From positions 3,782,001 through 3,846,000 of the forward strand of contig BRXU01000001.1 in assembly GCA_030267565.1 (NCBI GenBank): a stretch of 64,000 nucleotides of DNA, read 5' to 3'. The position numbers and the translations under genes were made by a program. Origin of the DNA: Pleodorina starrii. Lineage: Eukaryota > Chlorophyta > Chlorophyceae > Chlamydomonadales > Volvocaceae. A model generated the notes under the pieces. The model saw only the letters and a program-made list of their open reading frames with translations. It was not told the DNA's origin and searched no databases. Every line of letters begins with the position of its first letter. Position 1 is the first letter of the stretch. Below are positions 35,401 to 46,085 of this stretch, piece by piece.

Positions 35401-37165
35401 CGCAAGCACACACCTTGGCCGCGTGGTTAAGCGCCGCGCTGATGCGTAGCGGGTGCCATGACGCGGCGCCGTCCTTGACGGCAGCGGCGAATGAGCGCAG
35501 GTCGGGGTAGGCCTCGTCCATGTTCACCGGTATGCACGTCACCTTCCACATGTTCCGCTGCTCTGCCCCACCGCTGACATCGCCACCGCCGCCACCGCCG
35601 CCGCCGTCCCTGCTGTCCGCCCCGCTGCGGCCGCCAGTGGCAGCAGGCCGAGTGACAGGACGCGTGTGAGGTCCGGCGGCGCCGGCGCCGCCACCAGTGC
35701 CGGCGCTGCTCGGCCTGCCGCCGACGCCGCCGACGTGGCCGCCACCACTGTTATTGCTGCCGCTGCTGCCGGTTGCGGACCGCGGGTCGAGACCTGCGTG
35801 GGCATTCTCATGGCTGGCGGCCGGGCGCTGCTTCGCCCCACTGCTGCTGCCGTCGCCGGCCCCGTGGCGGCCGCTAGCGGCGGCAATGGTCAACGCTGGG
35901 CGCCAAGCCACGCCGCCTGCACGGGCCGCAGGCCGAGTGGCATGACGCGTGAGAGGTCCGGCGCCGGCGCCGCCACCAGGCCCGGCGCTGCTTTGCCTGT
36001 CGCCGCGGCCGGCACCTCCGCCGGCGCCACTGATGTCGCTGTCGCTGCTGCCGGTGGCGGACCGCGGGTCGAGACGGGGCTCGCCTGCGTGGGCTTTCTC
36101 ATCGCTGGCGGCCGGGCGCCAACGGCGAGGCTGGGAGAGGAGGTTGGAGCCGACGCCAGCGCCGGCAGCGGGGACTCGCGCCGCGCGCCGACTCGATCCT
36201 GCGCTGTATTCCTCGCCGACAGCACCGCTGGTGTCCGGTAGGGATGTGCGCTGGCCGCTACCATTGCTACCGGCGCTGGCCACGGCCCTGCCGCCTTCGT
36301 CGCTGTCGCTGCCGAGACTGCCTGTGGCGCTGCTCCTGTTCATGCTGCCGGTCGTGGCGCCGCTGTCAGCGCCAGAGCCATGTCGCCGCTTGAGCAGGGA
36401 CCCGCCGGCGTGGCTGTGTTGATTGCCGCCGTTGCCGCCGCCGCTGCTGCTGCTGCTGCTGCCAAGGGCCCCACGTTGCTCTCGCCGGGGTTTGCGGTCC
36501 TCACCGCCTTCCGAAACGTCGGTAACCTCGTCACCGTCGCCACGGCCTCTGGCGCTGCGACCGTCGCCGCCGTCGCTATCGTCACTGTCGGTGCCATCCG
36601 CTGCTAACGAGCGGGGCCTGGCGCCAAGCTGGCCTGCTACGCCTTTCTCCACGCGTGTAGTGGTGCTCCGGCCGCGGTCGTCTGCTAACCGGCGCCGGAT
36701 CCCGCTCAAACGTGACGTCGAGTCCCGTGGCCTTTTGGTCGATATGGGTTGCTGACGTGGCACGTCGCCTTCGCTGGGGCTGCGGCCACGGAGCTTGGCT
36801 TGGAGGACTGGGGGTTCGACACGCTGGGTTCTCCAAGCCTTGTCCAACACTGTCGGCTGTGTCTCTTGGTGTCCTAAGCGACCGCCGTTTTCAGCCGGAT
36901 CAGTACTCCCTTTGGGCCGGAGAGCATCGGCTCTGGCTTGGCGGTGTTTGTTGGGCGTTGATGTGCTGCTCGCGACAGCGGACACGCTGAACGTTTCGAT
37001 GCGAGCTCCAGCACGGAAAGGTATGTAAGCGGACAGTCTGTTGGGCGTGTCAGTTGACGCAAAGTGCAAGGCAAACGGACCGAAGATGCTCCGCAGTCGT
37101 GGCACTTGTACCGATGTTTGCGGCCCGTCTCCAAGCAGTCTCTGGCGGGGAGTACTACTAGGCAT
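29453..37165 (-). CDS. OPR (octotricopeptide-repeat) protein with C-terminal RAP domain
   Basis: Exons: 35414-37165, 34154-34963, 33790-33903, 33105-33368, 32273-32590, 31751-~31915, 30930-31285, 30656-30758, 29453-30473 (about 1,630 residues). Residues 1-~530 are low-complexity Ser/Gly/Arg with a ~70-residue tandem repeat. Then about nine OPR-like helical repeats appear, e.g. SRYSINALWVCAKTGYWG, AISNTIYALGELYGD, ELSNMTYGLARLGY, TTWALATIGYLD, EWGIFLWGLG, GLANFLWSLAAM. The C-terminal RAP domain includes LSDGRVVVVEVDGPCHFFRN and VPNTLLRDRQLHRVFGRDNV. OPR proteins of green algae bind specific organelle transcripts and control their stability or translation; the target here is unknown. Two points are unresolved. 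The start of exon 6 has several possible AG acceptors. Exons 7 and 8 do not join in phase (two bases left over, next frame needs one), so a microexon, an odd splice or a frameshift exists near 30759-30929. Confidence 0.85.
35290..35413. repeat. CA-rich microsatellite at OPR intron 1 donor
   Basis: Imperfect CACACA/CATACA tracts directly follow the exon 1 donor (AAG/GTGTGTGC on the minus strand). Simple intronic repeat. Confidence 0.7.
35640..36130 (-). repeat. Two-copy ~70-residue coding repeat in OPR exon 1
   Basis: The block with PAASDEKAHAGEPRLDPRSA and the later block with PAASHENAHAGLDPRSATGS both continue into Gly-rich tracts and end TRHATRPAA / TRPVTRPAA. This is an internal tandem duplication of a disordered region, divergent enough to be old. 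Confidence 0.75.
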
Positions 37166-38414
37166 TATCTTGGCGGGTCGCAGGCTATTCCTATGCTTTG
37201 CCTCCGATGGCTGTCTGGCCTATGTATGTGGCCAATTAATCTGTTAACGTGCTCATCCATGCGTAAATATACATAAGAGGTAAAATTGATTGCAAGTAAT
37301 GAGTACAGGTTGTCACTGGATCTTTCGCATGTCCGAAAAGCAAGTTGGGCCGCCAAACTTTGCAAAGTTATAACCTAGCATGGCTCGGAGACGTGCAGCC
37401 CGCTTTAATTATAACCAAACAGTACATTTATGATTGGCTGGATTGAGTGGGCTTTTGGCCTGAATCGCCTTTGGCTAAAGTAAAGATCCAACGACCAACG
37501 GACTGCCTGACGGTGCTGGTGGCTTATCCCGCACTGGTTGGTACGGCTGGTGGTTCGATATGTGGGTCTCCGCTCCCCGGCACTCCCCGGCATCCCTCCG
37601 ACGCCACAGCATTAATATCCTGGCATTGCGCATACCGAGCTGGTGATTCATTGCCCTGACACTGCCAAACACGCTCTCGGCATTCCAGGTCATCGCTCCC
37701 GGACAAAAGCGGCATGAACAGGTATTGCGCTGTTGCATCCGAAGGCTCGCCTAAAACAAAAACCCAAATGATGTACAGCCCCACACCCTCTTCAAGGAAC
37801 TATACCTCTGAAAACATTTGATCGTTCTGACATCATTCAAGAGCGCGATACCACGGCCGGCGGTTTGCGTGTCTGTGTTTCCTGACGCCGCTGGCGCATC
37901 TCGATCACGTTCGGCACGCTCCGCAAGTTTTCGAGATATTATACGCGGCCCAGCTGCCTGTCCCGCAGGTGTGTGTTTGGCCGTCGGGTCCTGAACTGGT
38001 TGGAAAAAGTGGCTGGGCCCGTCCTCAACCGTCACCACCAGCACCCGCCCATCGCTGAGCCTCACGCACAGGTCCACTCTCAAGCCCGGCCCAGGACGTC
38101 CACCAGCAATTTAGGCTCAACGAGGAGGAAATGGCTCGCTTGCGGGAGGAAAAGCGGGAATAGGGCGCCATGCGGAAGGTCACACGACCACCGCCGCATG
38201 TGAACGACGCAATACCGTTGGTCGACAACCACCGTACCAACAACATAACGGTTGTTATATCGCAATGTTTCGGAGATGTAAGCAAAAAGGCGGAGGAAAT
38301 TACCTCGTATGATGTAATATATGGATAGCTTTGCAGCACTCTTAATGCGACGCAAGGGTAGTCGCCTTCTAGTACTGTGCTTGCATATTTGCTTGATTTG
38401 ACTTTATCAGGTAC
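37166..38414. other. Divergent spacer between OPR-RAP and uS9m
   Basis: Head-to-head genes share this 1.25 kb. Apart from the broken RAP copy at 37890-38125 it is AT-rich, non-coding sequence with no clear regulatory motif. Confidence 0.55.
37890..38125 (-). pseudogene. Decayed RAP-domain fragment
   Basis: The minus strand contains VDLCVRLSDGRVLVVTVEDG then PSHFFQ, clearly parallel to VDVCVWLSDGRVVVVEVDGP / CHFF in the intact RAP exon at 29453-30473. The DNA also aligns before this (LLVDVLGR against LVEALGLR) and after it (GACAGGCAGCTG shared). Reading is broken by a stop (CGGGCTTGA), by a one-codon insertion and by a frame change after the HFF motif. It is truncated at both ends and lies just upstream of the intact gene, so it is most simply a partial duplication that has decayed. 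Confidence 0.8.
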
Positions 38415-39671
38415 TTGGCCTTAATAATGATGCAGGGCCTTGGGGCCTTGGGGGCCGCTTCGCTAGGGCCTTCCAGCCTTGCAGCAGCATCAGCTTTAAC
38501 AGCAGCAGGATTGTGCCGCACTGGCAGCTTCTGGCCACACGGCTTTAGCTGGACAAGTGAGCGGGCGCTTGCAACTGAGGCCAGTGCGGAGTCTGCGCCC
38601 ACAGCTGGGCCCAGCAGGCTTACGCAGGCGAGTACCACTGTCCGGAATGTTTCCGCAAGCAGCAACAGCAGCAGCCCGGACAAGAAGCTGCCTCTCCTCT
38701 TTTCGTTGCGGCCGTCAGTCCTGTCGCCACTGTACTCGACCTGGGACCAGACGCGAAAGATGGCCCATCGCCGAGAGCAATTAACGGCGCTGCTCAAGTC
38801 GCACGTGCTGCTCTCCTCCTCCTTTCGCGCCAAAAATGACGCCGACCTCGCGCGAAAAGTGCGCCAGCGCGCCCAGCAGATCCACCAAGTGTCCATCCTT
38901 CTGGGCCAGATGCTGGACGACCCTGCCCAGAACGCCACCGTGCCGCGCTGCCCCAGCCCCGCCCACGCCACAGCCTACTGCGCGGCGCTGGAAGAGCTGA
39001 CGCTCGCCAAGGACGCCGCCGCGCACGACTTTGCGCGCGTGCAGCGCGGAGAGGCCTCCCCCTGGGAGCACTACTCGCAGCACTTCGTGGAGCCCTACCA
39101 GAACACCCCCCGACTGGAGCCCCTGGAGGTGATCTTCTCAAAACCCGATCCAGCGGAGCTTGTACGGCAGCTGTATAAGCCAGCGGCGGCAGCGGCGGGC
39201 AGCGCCAAGGCCGCGGCGGCGGTGGACGCCGCAGCGGCGAGTCAGCAGCAGCAGCAGCAGCCACTCCGCGGCGGCCCCCACATCGACGTGGCAGGCGTCA
39301 CCCACACGGCCGGAAAGCGCAAGGCCAGCTCCGCGACTCTGGATCTGGTTCCTGGATCCGGTCAAATAACGGTCAACGGCTTGCCCATCGCGTCGTACTT
39401 TCGCGAGACGGGCTTCCGGCAGCACGCGCTGCAGCCGCTGATGCTGACGGGCACCGAGTCAAAGTACGACATCAGCGTCCGGGTGCGCGGCGGCGGCTTG
39501 TCGGGGCAGGCGCAGGCGGTGCGAACTGCCGTGGCGCGTGCTCTGTGCGTGCAGCAGCCGGGCTTGGCGCGACAGCTCGAGGAGTTCACACGGTGGGACG
39601 GGCGGGTGGTGGAGCGCAAAAAGCCGGGTCGCGCCAAGGCGCGCCGCGGCTTCACCTGGGTCAAGCGCTGA
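38415..39671 (+). CDS. MRPS9: Mitochondrial ribosomal protein uS9m
   Basis: Single open frame of 418 residues without introns. The first ~50 residues are Ala/Ser/Leu-rich with few acids, as expected for an organelle presequence; Met5 or Met6 are alternative starts. Residues ~90-230 form a mitochondria-specific helical extension. The C-terminal 130 residues are the uS9 fold: GSGQITVNGLPIASYF, QPLMLTGTESKYDISVRVRG, GGLSGQAQAVRTAVARAL, and the basic tail KKPGRAKARRGFTWVKR that in bacterial S9 reaches the decoding-site tRNA. Length and the long N-terminal extension fit the mitochondrial rather than the plastid protein. It is divergently placed from the OPR-RAP gene. Intronless structure is unusual for this window and could reflect retroposition, but no poly(A) remnant was noticed. 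Confidence 0.9.
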   Translation: MALIMMQGLGALGAASLGPSSLAAASALTAAGLCRTGSFWPHGFSWTSERALATEASAESAPTAGPSRLTQASTTVRNVSASSNSSSPDKKLPLLFSLRPSVLSPLYSTWDQTRKMAHRREQLTALLKSHVLLSSSFRAKNDADLARKVRQRAQQIHQVSILLGQMLDDPAQNATVPRCPSPAHATAYCAALEELTLAKDAAAHDFARVQRGEASPWEHYSQHFVEPYQNTPRLEPLEVIFSKPDPAELVRQLYKPAAAAAGSAKAAAAVDAAAASQQQQQQPLRGGPHIDVAGVTHTAGKRKASSATLDLVPGSGQITVNGLPIASYFRETGFRQHALQPLMLTGTESKYDISVRVRGGGLSGQAQAVRTAVARALCVQQPGLARQLEEFTRWDGRVVERKKPGRAKARRGFTWVKR

Positions 39672-40951
39672 GCCCTGGATGGCGTGAGGTCGGGAGGAAG
39701 GGAGCGGGGGAAAGGGGGAGGCTGTGGAACGTGGGTGGCGGGGCTGGGGGGCGTGTGGGGTGGCGTTTCCAGGGAGGCTTAACTTTTACTGAGAAGGATG
39801 CGTGTGTATGTGTGTGTGGAAATAGCTATCGGGGATCTTGGGGAGCTCTGGGGTGGCAGGTTACAAGGGGGAAAGGGAAGGGAAGAGAGCGATAGAGGCG
39901 GGCAGGGAGGCGGCTGGAGTTGTTCGAGGATCGGATCTGGAGACGCGGCTGGTGACGGGTGAGGCAGGAAGTTGCGCGGAAGGTGGACGGCAGGCGGCTT
40001 GGCGGACCCAGGCAGACCGGGCGGGAGGTTTGGAGGGATTCAGATCTGATCGGATGCGTTTGGGCCGAAACGGCGGTAGCTTTTAATGCGCCGGCGCCGG
40101 CTCTTCATGAGGCAGGCCAGCTAGCGTTCGGACATCGGGAATGCGGCGTAGCATGTACGACGTACGTTACAGCAGTCAGTCAGGGCGTCGTCCGGAAGGC
40201 AACTGTGAAGCGCTGTCATCTGTGCGGTTCGATGTGTATGTCCCCCGCCGTGGCGGCCCGTTGATTGGTACGCAGGCCTCGCTCGTCATGGCCGTGCATC
40301 GCTATGCGACCATGCGAGCCCATTTGCGGCGAACGGCTCATTCGTTGCGTGATGAGCCTCGTCATGGCCCCTCATTACTGTTATGTTTGTGAGGCTTGCC
40401 ATGCTATCCAGGGGCGTCTTTCGATCGGGTGTGGATGACCCTGAGCGAGGTGGCCACCTGCCTAGCGCGGACTTGCTTTGGTCGTGCCGGCGCCTACAGC
40501 CGATGCTGCTAGTTGCTGCTACCGGTAGTTGCTGGCAGACACCCGGATGGCTGCTTTTACTGTGAAGCGGAACCGCGTTGGGTCCGTTTGCTGCGAGAGC
40601 CCGTTGGGTGAGCAGCTATCTAGTGTAGTTGCGTCGCACACGGCCTGAGTGAGAGGAGCACGGTTGGGGACGTCTACCGTAAGCTGGACGACACTGCATG
40701 CTACAGTCAGGTCTCGTTGCAGGCCCGTCGTTTCGATGTTGCAGACGGACTTGTGGTTGGGGTTATTGAGCCTCGTAAAGGCTCGCCTCACACGCCGTCA
40801 TCGTCTCCACTCGAAAGGCGCGCGCCAAAACGCATTTCTGCAATGCCGAAGCGACCGAGCGCAGAAAGAAAGGGCGGCTCCAGAGCTGCTCTGCTACCGT
40901 ACACCCCGCTCGTTGCATTTCACGCTCTGATGTCGCATTAATGCGCTGGGC
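39672..40951. other. Intergenic between uS9m and HAD 3' ends
   Basis: Convergent 3' ends. TTACA at 40167-40171 could be the poly(A) signal of the minus-strand HAD gene. Two plus-strand frames (40141-40392, 83 codons; 40717-40941, 75 codons) have moderately protein-like composition but no recognisable family or splice partners, and were not called. Confidence 0.5.
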
Positions 40952-43749
40952 TCAGGATGCACGGGGCGGCGGCGCGAGCATTCCGTTGAAATCTTGCAGC
41001 TGGAGCAACCGGATGCCGGGCTCGCGCGCCGCCGCGGCTCGCTCCTCGGCCGTGTTGTAGCCCCTGCAGGCAGCCAGTCGGTGTGAGGAGCGCTCCGGAA
41101 CCAGCATGGAAAGCAGGCAATCGTACATGGATGGCCTGGCCAGTAAAACCCGGATAACGCCCCGTCAAGCTATCCTGGCAGTGAGACCAGGAGGGACTAG
41201 GCTTCGGAGCACGATGAGCCGCTGCGGTACCCGGAACTGGTGCGGTAGCCACGCCAGCAGTAAAAGTCGAAAGTCGTGTTATTCTACGAAAGCGTTCTCG
41301 CGTATTCTACGAAGATAGATGGTTACTTTTCCCGGCGGCGGTGCTACTGTCTGCCCGGTGCGCACGCCCCTGCGCGGCATACTTGGCGCAGGGCAGGGCG
41401 CTCGACCCCAGTTGGGAGTTGTCCCGTCACGCAGATACAGGCGGTGTGGCGCGACACGCACCAGTCCGCGAGGTACAGGTTCCATCGGGCGGCCAGCTCC
41501 GGAACCTGCCGTACAGCCAGCAGCGTGTCCAACCGATCGTCCACGAAGTGCAACCGGGTTGCGGGCGAAGCGCAGACCTGCTGCCGGGCTATGATCCTGC
41601 AAACGTGCAAAGAAGCCCGTGTTAGGTAAAACGGTGCGTGTTAGGTGTACCGGTATGTACACACGGGCAAGAAGGTCGCTGGGAAGGTCGAAGGGGAGGT
41701 GGGATACCACGCACAGGCCTGAAACGAACGAAGTGGTTAGTACGGCACTGCACGGCACCGCACGACGCACTGCACGGCGCACTGCACGGCGCACTGCACG
41801 GCGCACGCCGCTTACTGCTCACGGTTTCCTACTGTGGGCCTCACCTCAGCGCCTCGGCCTTCTTCTCCTCGGGTGGCAGCAGCGACGCGAAGAGCCGGGG
41901 CGAGTCGGGCGGCAGCTCCAGCCCCAGCACCGCTGAGGACAGCGCGCTAACCCGGTGGGCCGCCTGCGGGGGTGTTCGTGCACCTCACCTGGGTGAAATT
42001 AGCGGAGCCCGCCGGTATGCTTCTGTGCGCGCAGCACGGATGTGCGCGAGTGCATGTACCCGGTATGTGTGCGTGTGTGTGTATTTGTCGAGTTGTGGAA
42101 GCCCTAGGAAGGTGCGTGTATATGTTCCATAGCAGGGTTTGATACAAGAGGAGTGTCAGAGGAGGCAGGCCGCCCCATTGGGCGGCCGCGAGTGAGGGGT
42201 CAAAGCAGGCCAGGGTTGCAGCGCATCGCGTGTAACGGCGTGTCTGGTGTGGAGGTGAGGTCGCATCACGATGTGTGGGTGGGTGGGTGCCGCATCCCAC
42301 CTTGGAGGAGGCGATGAAGACGGGGAACGGCGTTGCGGCCAGCGCCGACGTCACGCCATCGTACGGCACCTGCAGCGCCATCCACGACTCTGTACGGCTG
42401 TTCATCCAGTCGTTGCGAACCGCCTCAAAAATCTGCAGTTGAATGTGACAAAACCGAAAGAAGACTATAGAAACGAAGGCCTTTGACATGGGCTGAAGCC
42501 GCCGTGTACAACGGTAGCGCGAGGCTAAAATGGGGCCCGGGGACGGGCGGCGCGGGTGCGGCGCACACCATACGGCTTTCGCGCACTTGTTGGGTCGATG
42601 TCCGTGTGGGCTGCGGTCCCGCGGAGCCTATCCATTGCCTCAGCCACGACACGAAAAGACCCGCCCGGGCCCCTCCCCGAACCTGCCTGGATTACCAGAA
42701 CTTACCGCCCGTGCCCTTCCCCGAACCGGCCCCATCAATCCTCCCGCGCCCTTCCCCGAACCGGGCCCCATCACTCCTTCTACGCTCTTCCCCGAACCGG
42801 GCCCCATTGATACCGGCCCTCTCCATACCGGACCCCCCCCAGCAGGTCCACCGCGGCAGGGCCACCTGCGTCAGTTCATCCGCCGACTCGCCCCAGTAGC
42901 TCAGCGACCGGGGCAGCTCCTCTGACCAGCGGTTCAGAATGGCGTCCCGGGTGGCGGGGCAGCGGGGGTCGCGCAGCAGCATCCTGCCGCCGGCGGATGG
43001 TTTCGGAGGGGGGCCAGCAGGCGTGAAGGCAGGCAGCGCCGAGGGACGCGGATGTGGGGTTTAGTGCGGGCCGGGGCGTCGGGAATCATGTATGACGGGA
43101 GGAGTGACATGGCGGCAGCTGGTCAGCGGGTCAGATGGATCGCAGACAGATAATCACACGACACGGCAAGTGAGCTTCGATTACAGGTTTGTGATGAGCG
43201 GATCTGACTTCCTGCCAACACACGGTCACGCGCCGCACCTGAGCATGACCATGCTTTCGAAGCCTCGGACGAGCACCGGCCTGACGGTCCGCATGGCCTC
43301 CCGGAGCTGGGCCTTCCTGTTGCCGACATCGAGGACCGAATCACTGAACAGATCCGGCCAATGCAGCGCAGCGGCCTCGAACGCGGAGGCTGTTATCTGC
43401 GAGAGGCAGGGTCAAGCGGAAGGCGAGCTTGTACGACGGGTTACGACCCTTCAAAATCTGCATTGGTCGAGTGACCAACGCGCAAGTATATTTATTGAAC
43501 AAACGGCGGTATTATTGGCAAAGTAATTTGTGAACATACCTCAGGCTCTGAGTCCACGACGACGCCGTCGAAATCAAGCACGAAGACATCCGATGGCCCC
43601 GCTCCCGCTGCCGCATGACCATGAACAGTGCATTGCCTCGTCCTTCTATTTCTAGACGTAGCACAACATGTTCGACGCGCCGGAAGCAGCGTCCGTTGCT
43701 GCAATGGCTGGGTCCGCAAACTGGGGTTCGATTGAGAGCAGAGCTGCAT
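40952..43749 (-). CDS. HAD-superfamily hydrolase, probably plastid
   Basis: Seven exons (43540-43749, 43239-43396, 42866-42983, 42301-42432, 41845-41963, 41462-41596, 40952-41063) join in phase to 327 residues. Residues 1-~45 are Arg/Ser/Thr/Gln-rich and resemble an organelle transit peptide. HAD motif I is VLDFDGVVVDSEPE (Asp59 and Asp61), motif II Ser lies in PVFIASSK together with the motif III Lys, and motif IV is HFVDDRLD. The closing WGYNTAEERAAA resembles cyanobacterial and chloroplast HAD proteins, which suggests a plastid gene of cyanobacterial type. The enzyme should form a phospho-aspartate intermediate on Asp59 and hydrolyse a phosphate ester; the substrate is unknown. The start at 43749 is the first ATG before the motif. 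Introns carry minisatellites (41755-41815, 42665-42815). Confidence 0.9.
41755..41815. repeat. 14-bp tandem repeat in HAD intron 5
   Basis: GCACTGCACGGC units repeat about four times in the 41597-41844 intron, producing a run of Arg-Thr-Ala-Arg frames that are not genic. Confidence 0.8.
42665..42815. repeat. Minisatellite in HAD intron 3
   Basis: About four to five copies of a ~36-bp unit built on CCTTCCCCGAACCGGGCCCC lie just downstream (minus-strand sense) of exon 3. Confidence 0.8.
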
Positions 43750-44668
43750 TCTTGCGCTGGTCGACTACAGAGGAAACTCAACTATGGGCCGTCTACTGAT
43801 TACAACAGTCATTCGCTGGTATGTGGAGAATCGTAGCCCTTTTCGTTTTACTTTTGCACAGGGCTGCTTTTGCACCTTTCTCACTGATTGGGCCTTACAG
43901 GCAGCAATGTGGCAGAAATTTGCAAAAATATTCACCCAATCACCAAAATATGGCTTTTTTGTCGGAGCCTTGAAGCGCCAAAGATCAAACCAACTCATCA
44001 ACTGCTGGTTTCGGAGCGAAATGTTGCCGCAGGTGCCAATCTGCGCTTACAGAAACCCCACCGTACAGTACAACTAGGCCGGCACTCATTCAAATTCGTA
44101 AGGCACATTGGTAAGGGGTGGCGCCTGTCCCCGTTGCTGCTTGCGGACCAGAGTTCGGCCCAGGAGGCCAGGGGGCGAGGCCCAAGAGGGCCCAAGGTCA
44201 CACGCCTTCGTAAGCTTCCGACTTATGCTTCATTGCAACCCTCCAACACCTCCTCCGAGATAACGACAACAAAACGCGCCCCATCTTTCCGTGCGCGTCG
44301 AAAGTGGACAGAACTTTTCACTTTGAGAAAGCGTTCGCCGTACGGAGACCGTCTTGGGAACAATGCCCAAAGCGCGTGCGGGGCCCCTTCTAGGGGCGGG
44401 TTGAAACAGTCAATGGTCAGTACGAATCTAACTGTCAGAGCCGATACGGGATTGCCAACTCCGCACAACAACGGGACTCTGTCTGAACCCACACTAACGT
44501 CAAGAAACCAACACTTGCCGGAGAGTGAACGTGGAAATGGGGCTTGGGTGGCCCCGTCGTCACGTGACTCGCGCCAAGCCTGCGCCCGTGACCACGGGTG
44601 CCTTAAGGTCTGCCCGGTAGCCACCCGGCAACACACACCAGGCAGACACCCCCCCAACCCAGTCACGC
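43750..44668. other. Spacer between HAD gene and recombinase element
   Basis: Upstream of the HAD start and downstream of the recombinase stop. Contains the likely HAD promoter (AT-rich, ~43760-44000). The 3' flank of the element cannot be delimited. No gene seen. Confidence 0.5.
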
Positions 44669-45660
44669 TCACATGCGCGCCACGACAGTCCGCTTAACTG
44701 CCACCGCCCGCTGCACGTACACTAGTACCGCGCTCGAGCGCCACCGCCCGTGCTCCTTGATCTCCTCGACCCCGGCGTTGGCGGCCGCCGTGGTCCCGCC
44801 CCTCCGGAGGCTGTGGGAGGCGACGCGCCGCAGGTCCACTGCCACGCCCGGCACGTCCGCCTGGAGCCCCTTGAGCAGCACGCGCAGCTCCACAGAGATC
44901 TTGCCCTTCCCCATGCCCACTCCGCGACCCCGCCTCGCCCCCGGGGTAAAGAGCGGCTGCCCGTTCGTCGCCCCCTGCTCCTTCGCCAGACTCAGGTGCC
45001 GCTCCACGATGCGCCCCACTGGAACGCCACTGCTCGTCATGCCCGCGAGGTACACCACTGCCCCCACACCCCGCTGGTCCGTCTTGCCTTTCCGGATGGA
45101 CAGCTCCGCATCCCCGCTCTCAAGCACCCTCACGTCGTCAGCGTGAGACCCGCCAGCTCGCTGCGCCTCAGCATGCCGAAGAAACCCACGACCACCCAGC
45201 ATGCCGCCTGCGTGCACTCTGGTACTCGAGCCGGTTCCTGATTCCCCCGCGCCCTAAGCCAGCCCACCAGCAGACGCACAACCTCCACTGGCCAAGGGGC
45301 CTTGCGACAAGGGGCTGCCGCCCCGTGCCCTCGCAGCGGCTGACGCAACAGCGCTTGACGAGTGGGTTCCGGCTCACCAGGCCCTCCACCAGGGCCCCGC
45401 GCGACCGCTGCCAATCGGCGAGGGCGCTGATGGCCCCCGTCACGGTGCCCGGCGCGTAATTCCGAGCTGCCCACGTGATGAACAGACACACACCAGCTGC
45501 ACGTTGAGGTCGGCCCCCTTAGTGCGTGGGAACGCCTGCTCCGCCGACCCCTTCGCCACCTCCACCACGAACCGAGCGAAACGCCTCCTTGCGGCCTCGT
45601 ACGTCGCCGCCGAGCCCCGACCCACTTCGCTGCCGACCAGCTGCACCCACGCCGCCGTGA
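44669..45660 (-). pseudogene. Tyrosine recombinase (integrase) frame, frameshifted
   Basis: Catalytic residues of the family are readable: the box I Arg in FFGMLRRSELAGLT, box II H-x-x-R in VASHSLRRGGTTAAAN, the downstream Trp position in HGRWRSS and the Tyr in VLVYVQ. The N-terminal SAM-like domain reads GSAATYEAARRRFARFVVEV and then YAPGTVTGAISALADWQ. The reading frame changes at about 45500 (VQLV / CLFITWAARNY), 45330 and 45145 (AGLTL / ADDVRVLESG). These are single-base shifts without splice signals, so the copy is broken or the assembly has indels. In life such an enzyme would cut and rejoin DNA through a 3'-phosphotyrosine link to move the element. Stop TGA follows KRTVVARM. Confidence 0.8.
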
Positions 45661-45724
45661 GCTCCGCCAATACGGGGCTGACGCCTTCCTCGGCCGCGCC
45701 GATCCCAGCCCCCCCCCCAGCGCA

Positions 45725-45860
45725 CACTCCGCGCAGCGATACCAGCCGCCCGCGTAGGAGGCGGTCGGCAGCCCGAGACAGGCCCTGTGGGCAGCCCCCG
45801 GGCAGGTCTCACAAAGCAAGTCCGCTCCAACGCAGTCCGGTCGCACACCACACAGCGGTC
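45725..45860 (-). pseudogene. PHD-like zinc finger upstream of the recombinase
   Basis: The frames give RCVVCD, then after a one-base shift ADLLCETCPGAAHRACLG and GGWYRCAEC. Together these form C-x2-C ... C-x2-C-x4-H-x2-C ... C-x2-C, the Cys4-His-Cys3 spacing of a PHD finger. PHD fingers bind histone tails; in mobile elements they may guide integration to chromatin types. The frameshift between the first and second zinc ligand pairs breaks it. A C-rich homopolymer close by (near 45710) makes an assembly indel possible. Confidence 0.7.
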
Positions 45861-46085
45861 CTCGCCGCCAAAGCAAACCTCAGGCGCTGCCCACGGGGAA
45901 CCAGCAGGGAACCCGCTGCTCCCTCGGGTCCACACGCCTTGGATCTCGGCTGGCCCCCACGCCGCGCCGAAGCCCTGACCGCTCGCGACCGTAAAGATGA
46001 CGGCTCCATCCTGCCCCACAAACTCCCCCCTCACCAAGTCCAGACTGGCTACCGTACGCCAAGGGAGCCCGCCTCTATTTTCTAA

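Noticed and set aside
40141..40941. Two plus-strand ORFs (83 and 75 codons) near the HAD 3' end
   Set aside because: Mildly protein-like but no family, no splice partner and within the probable HAD 3' UTR.
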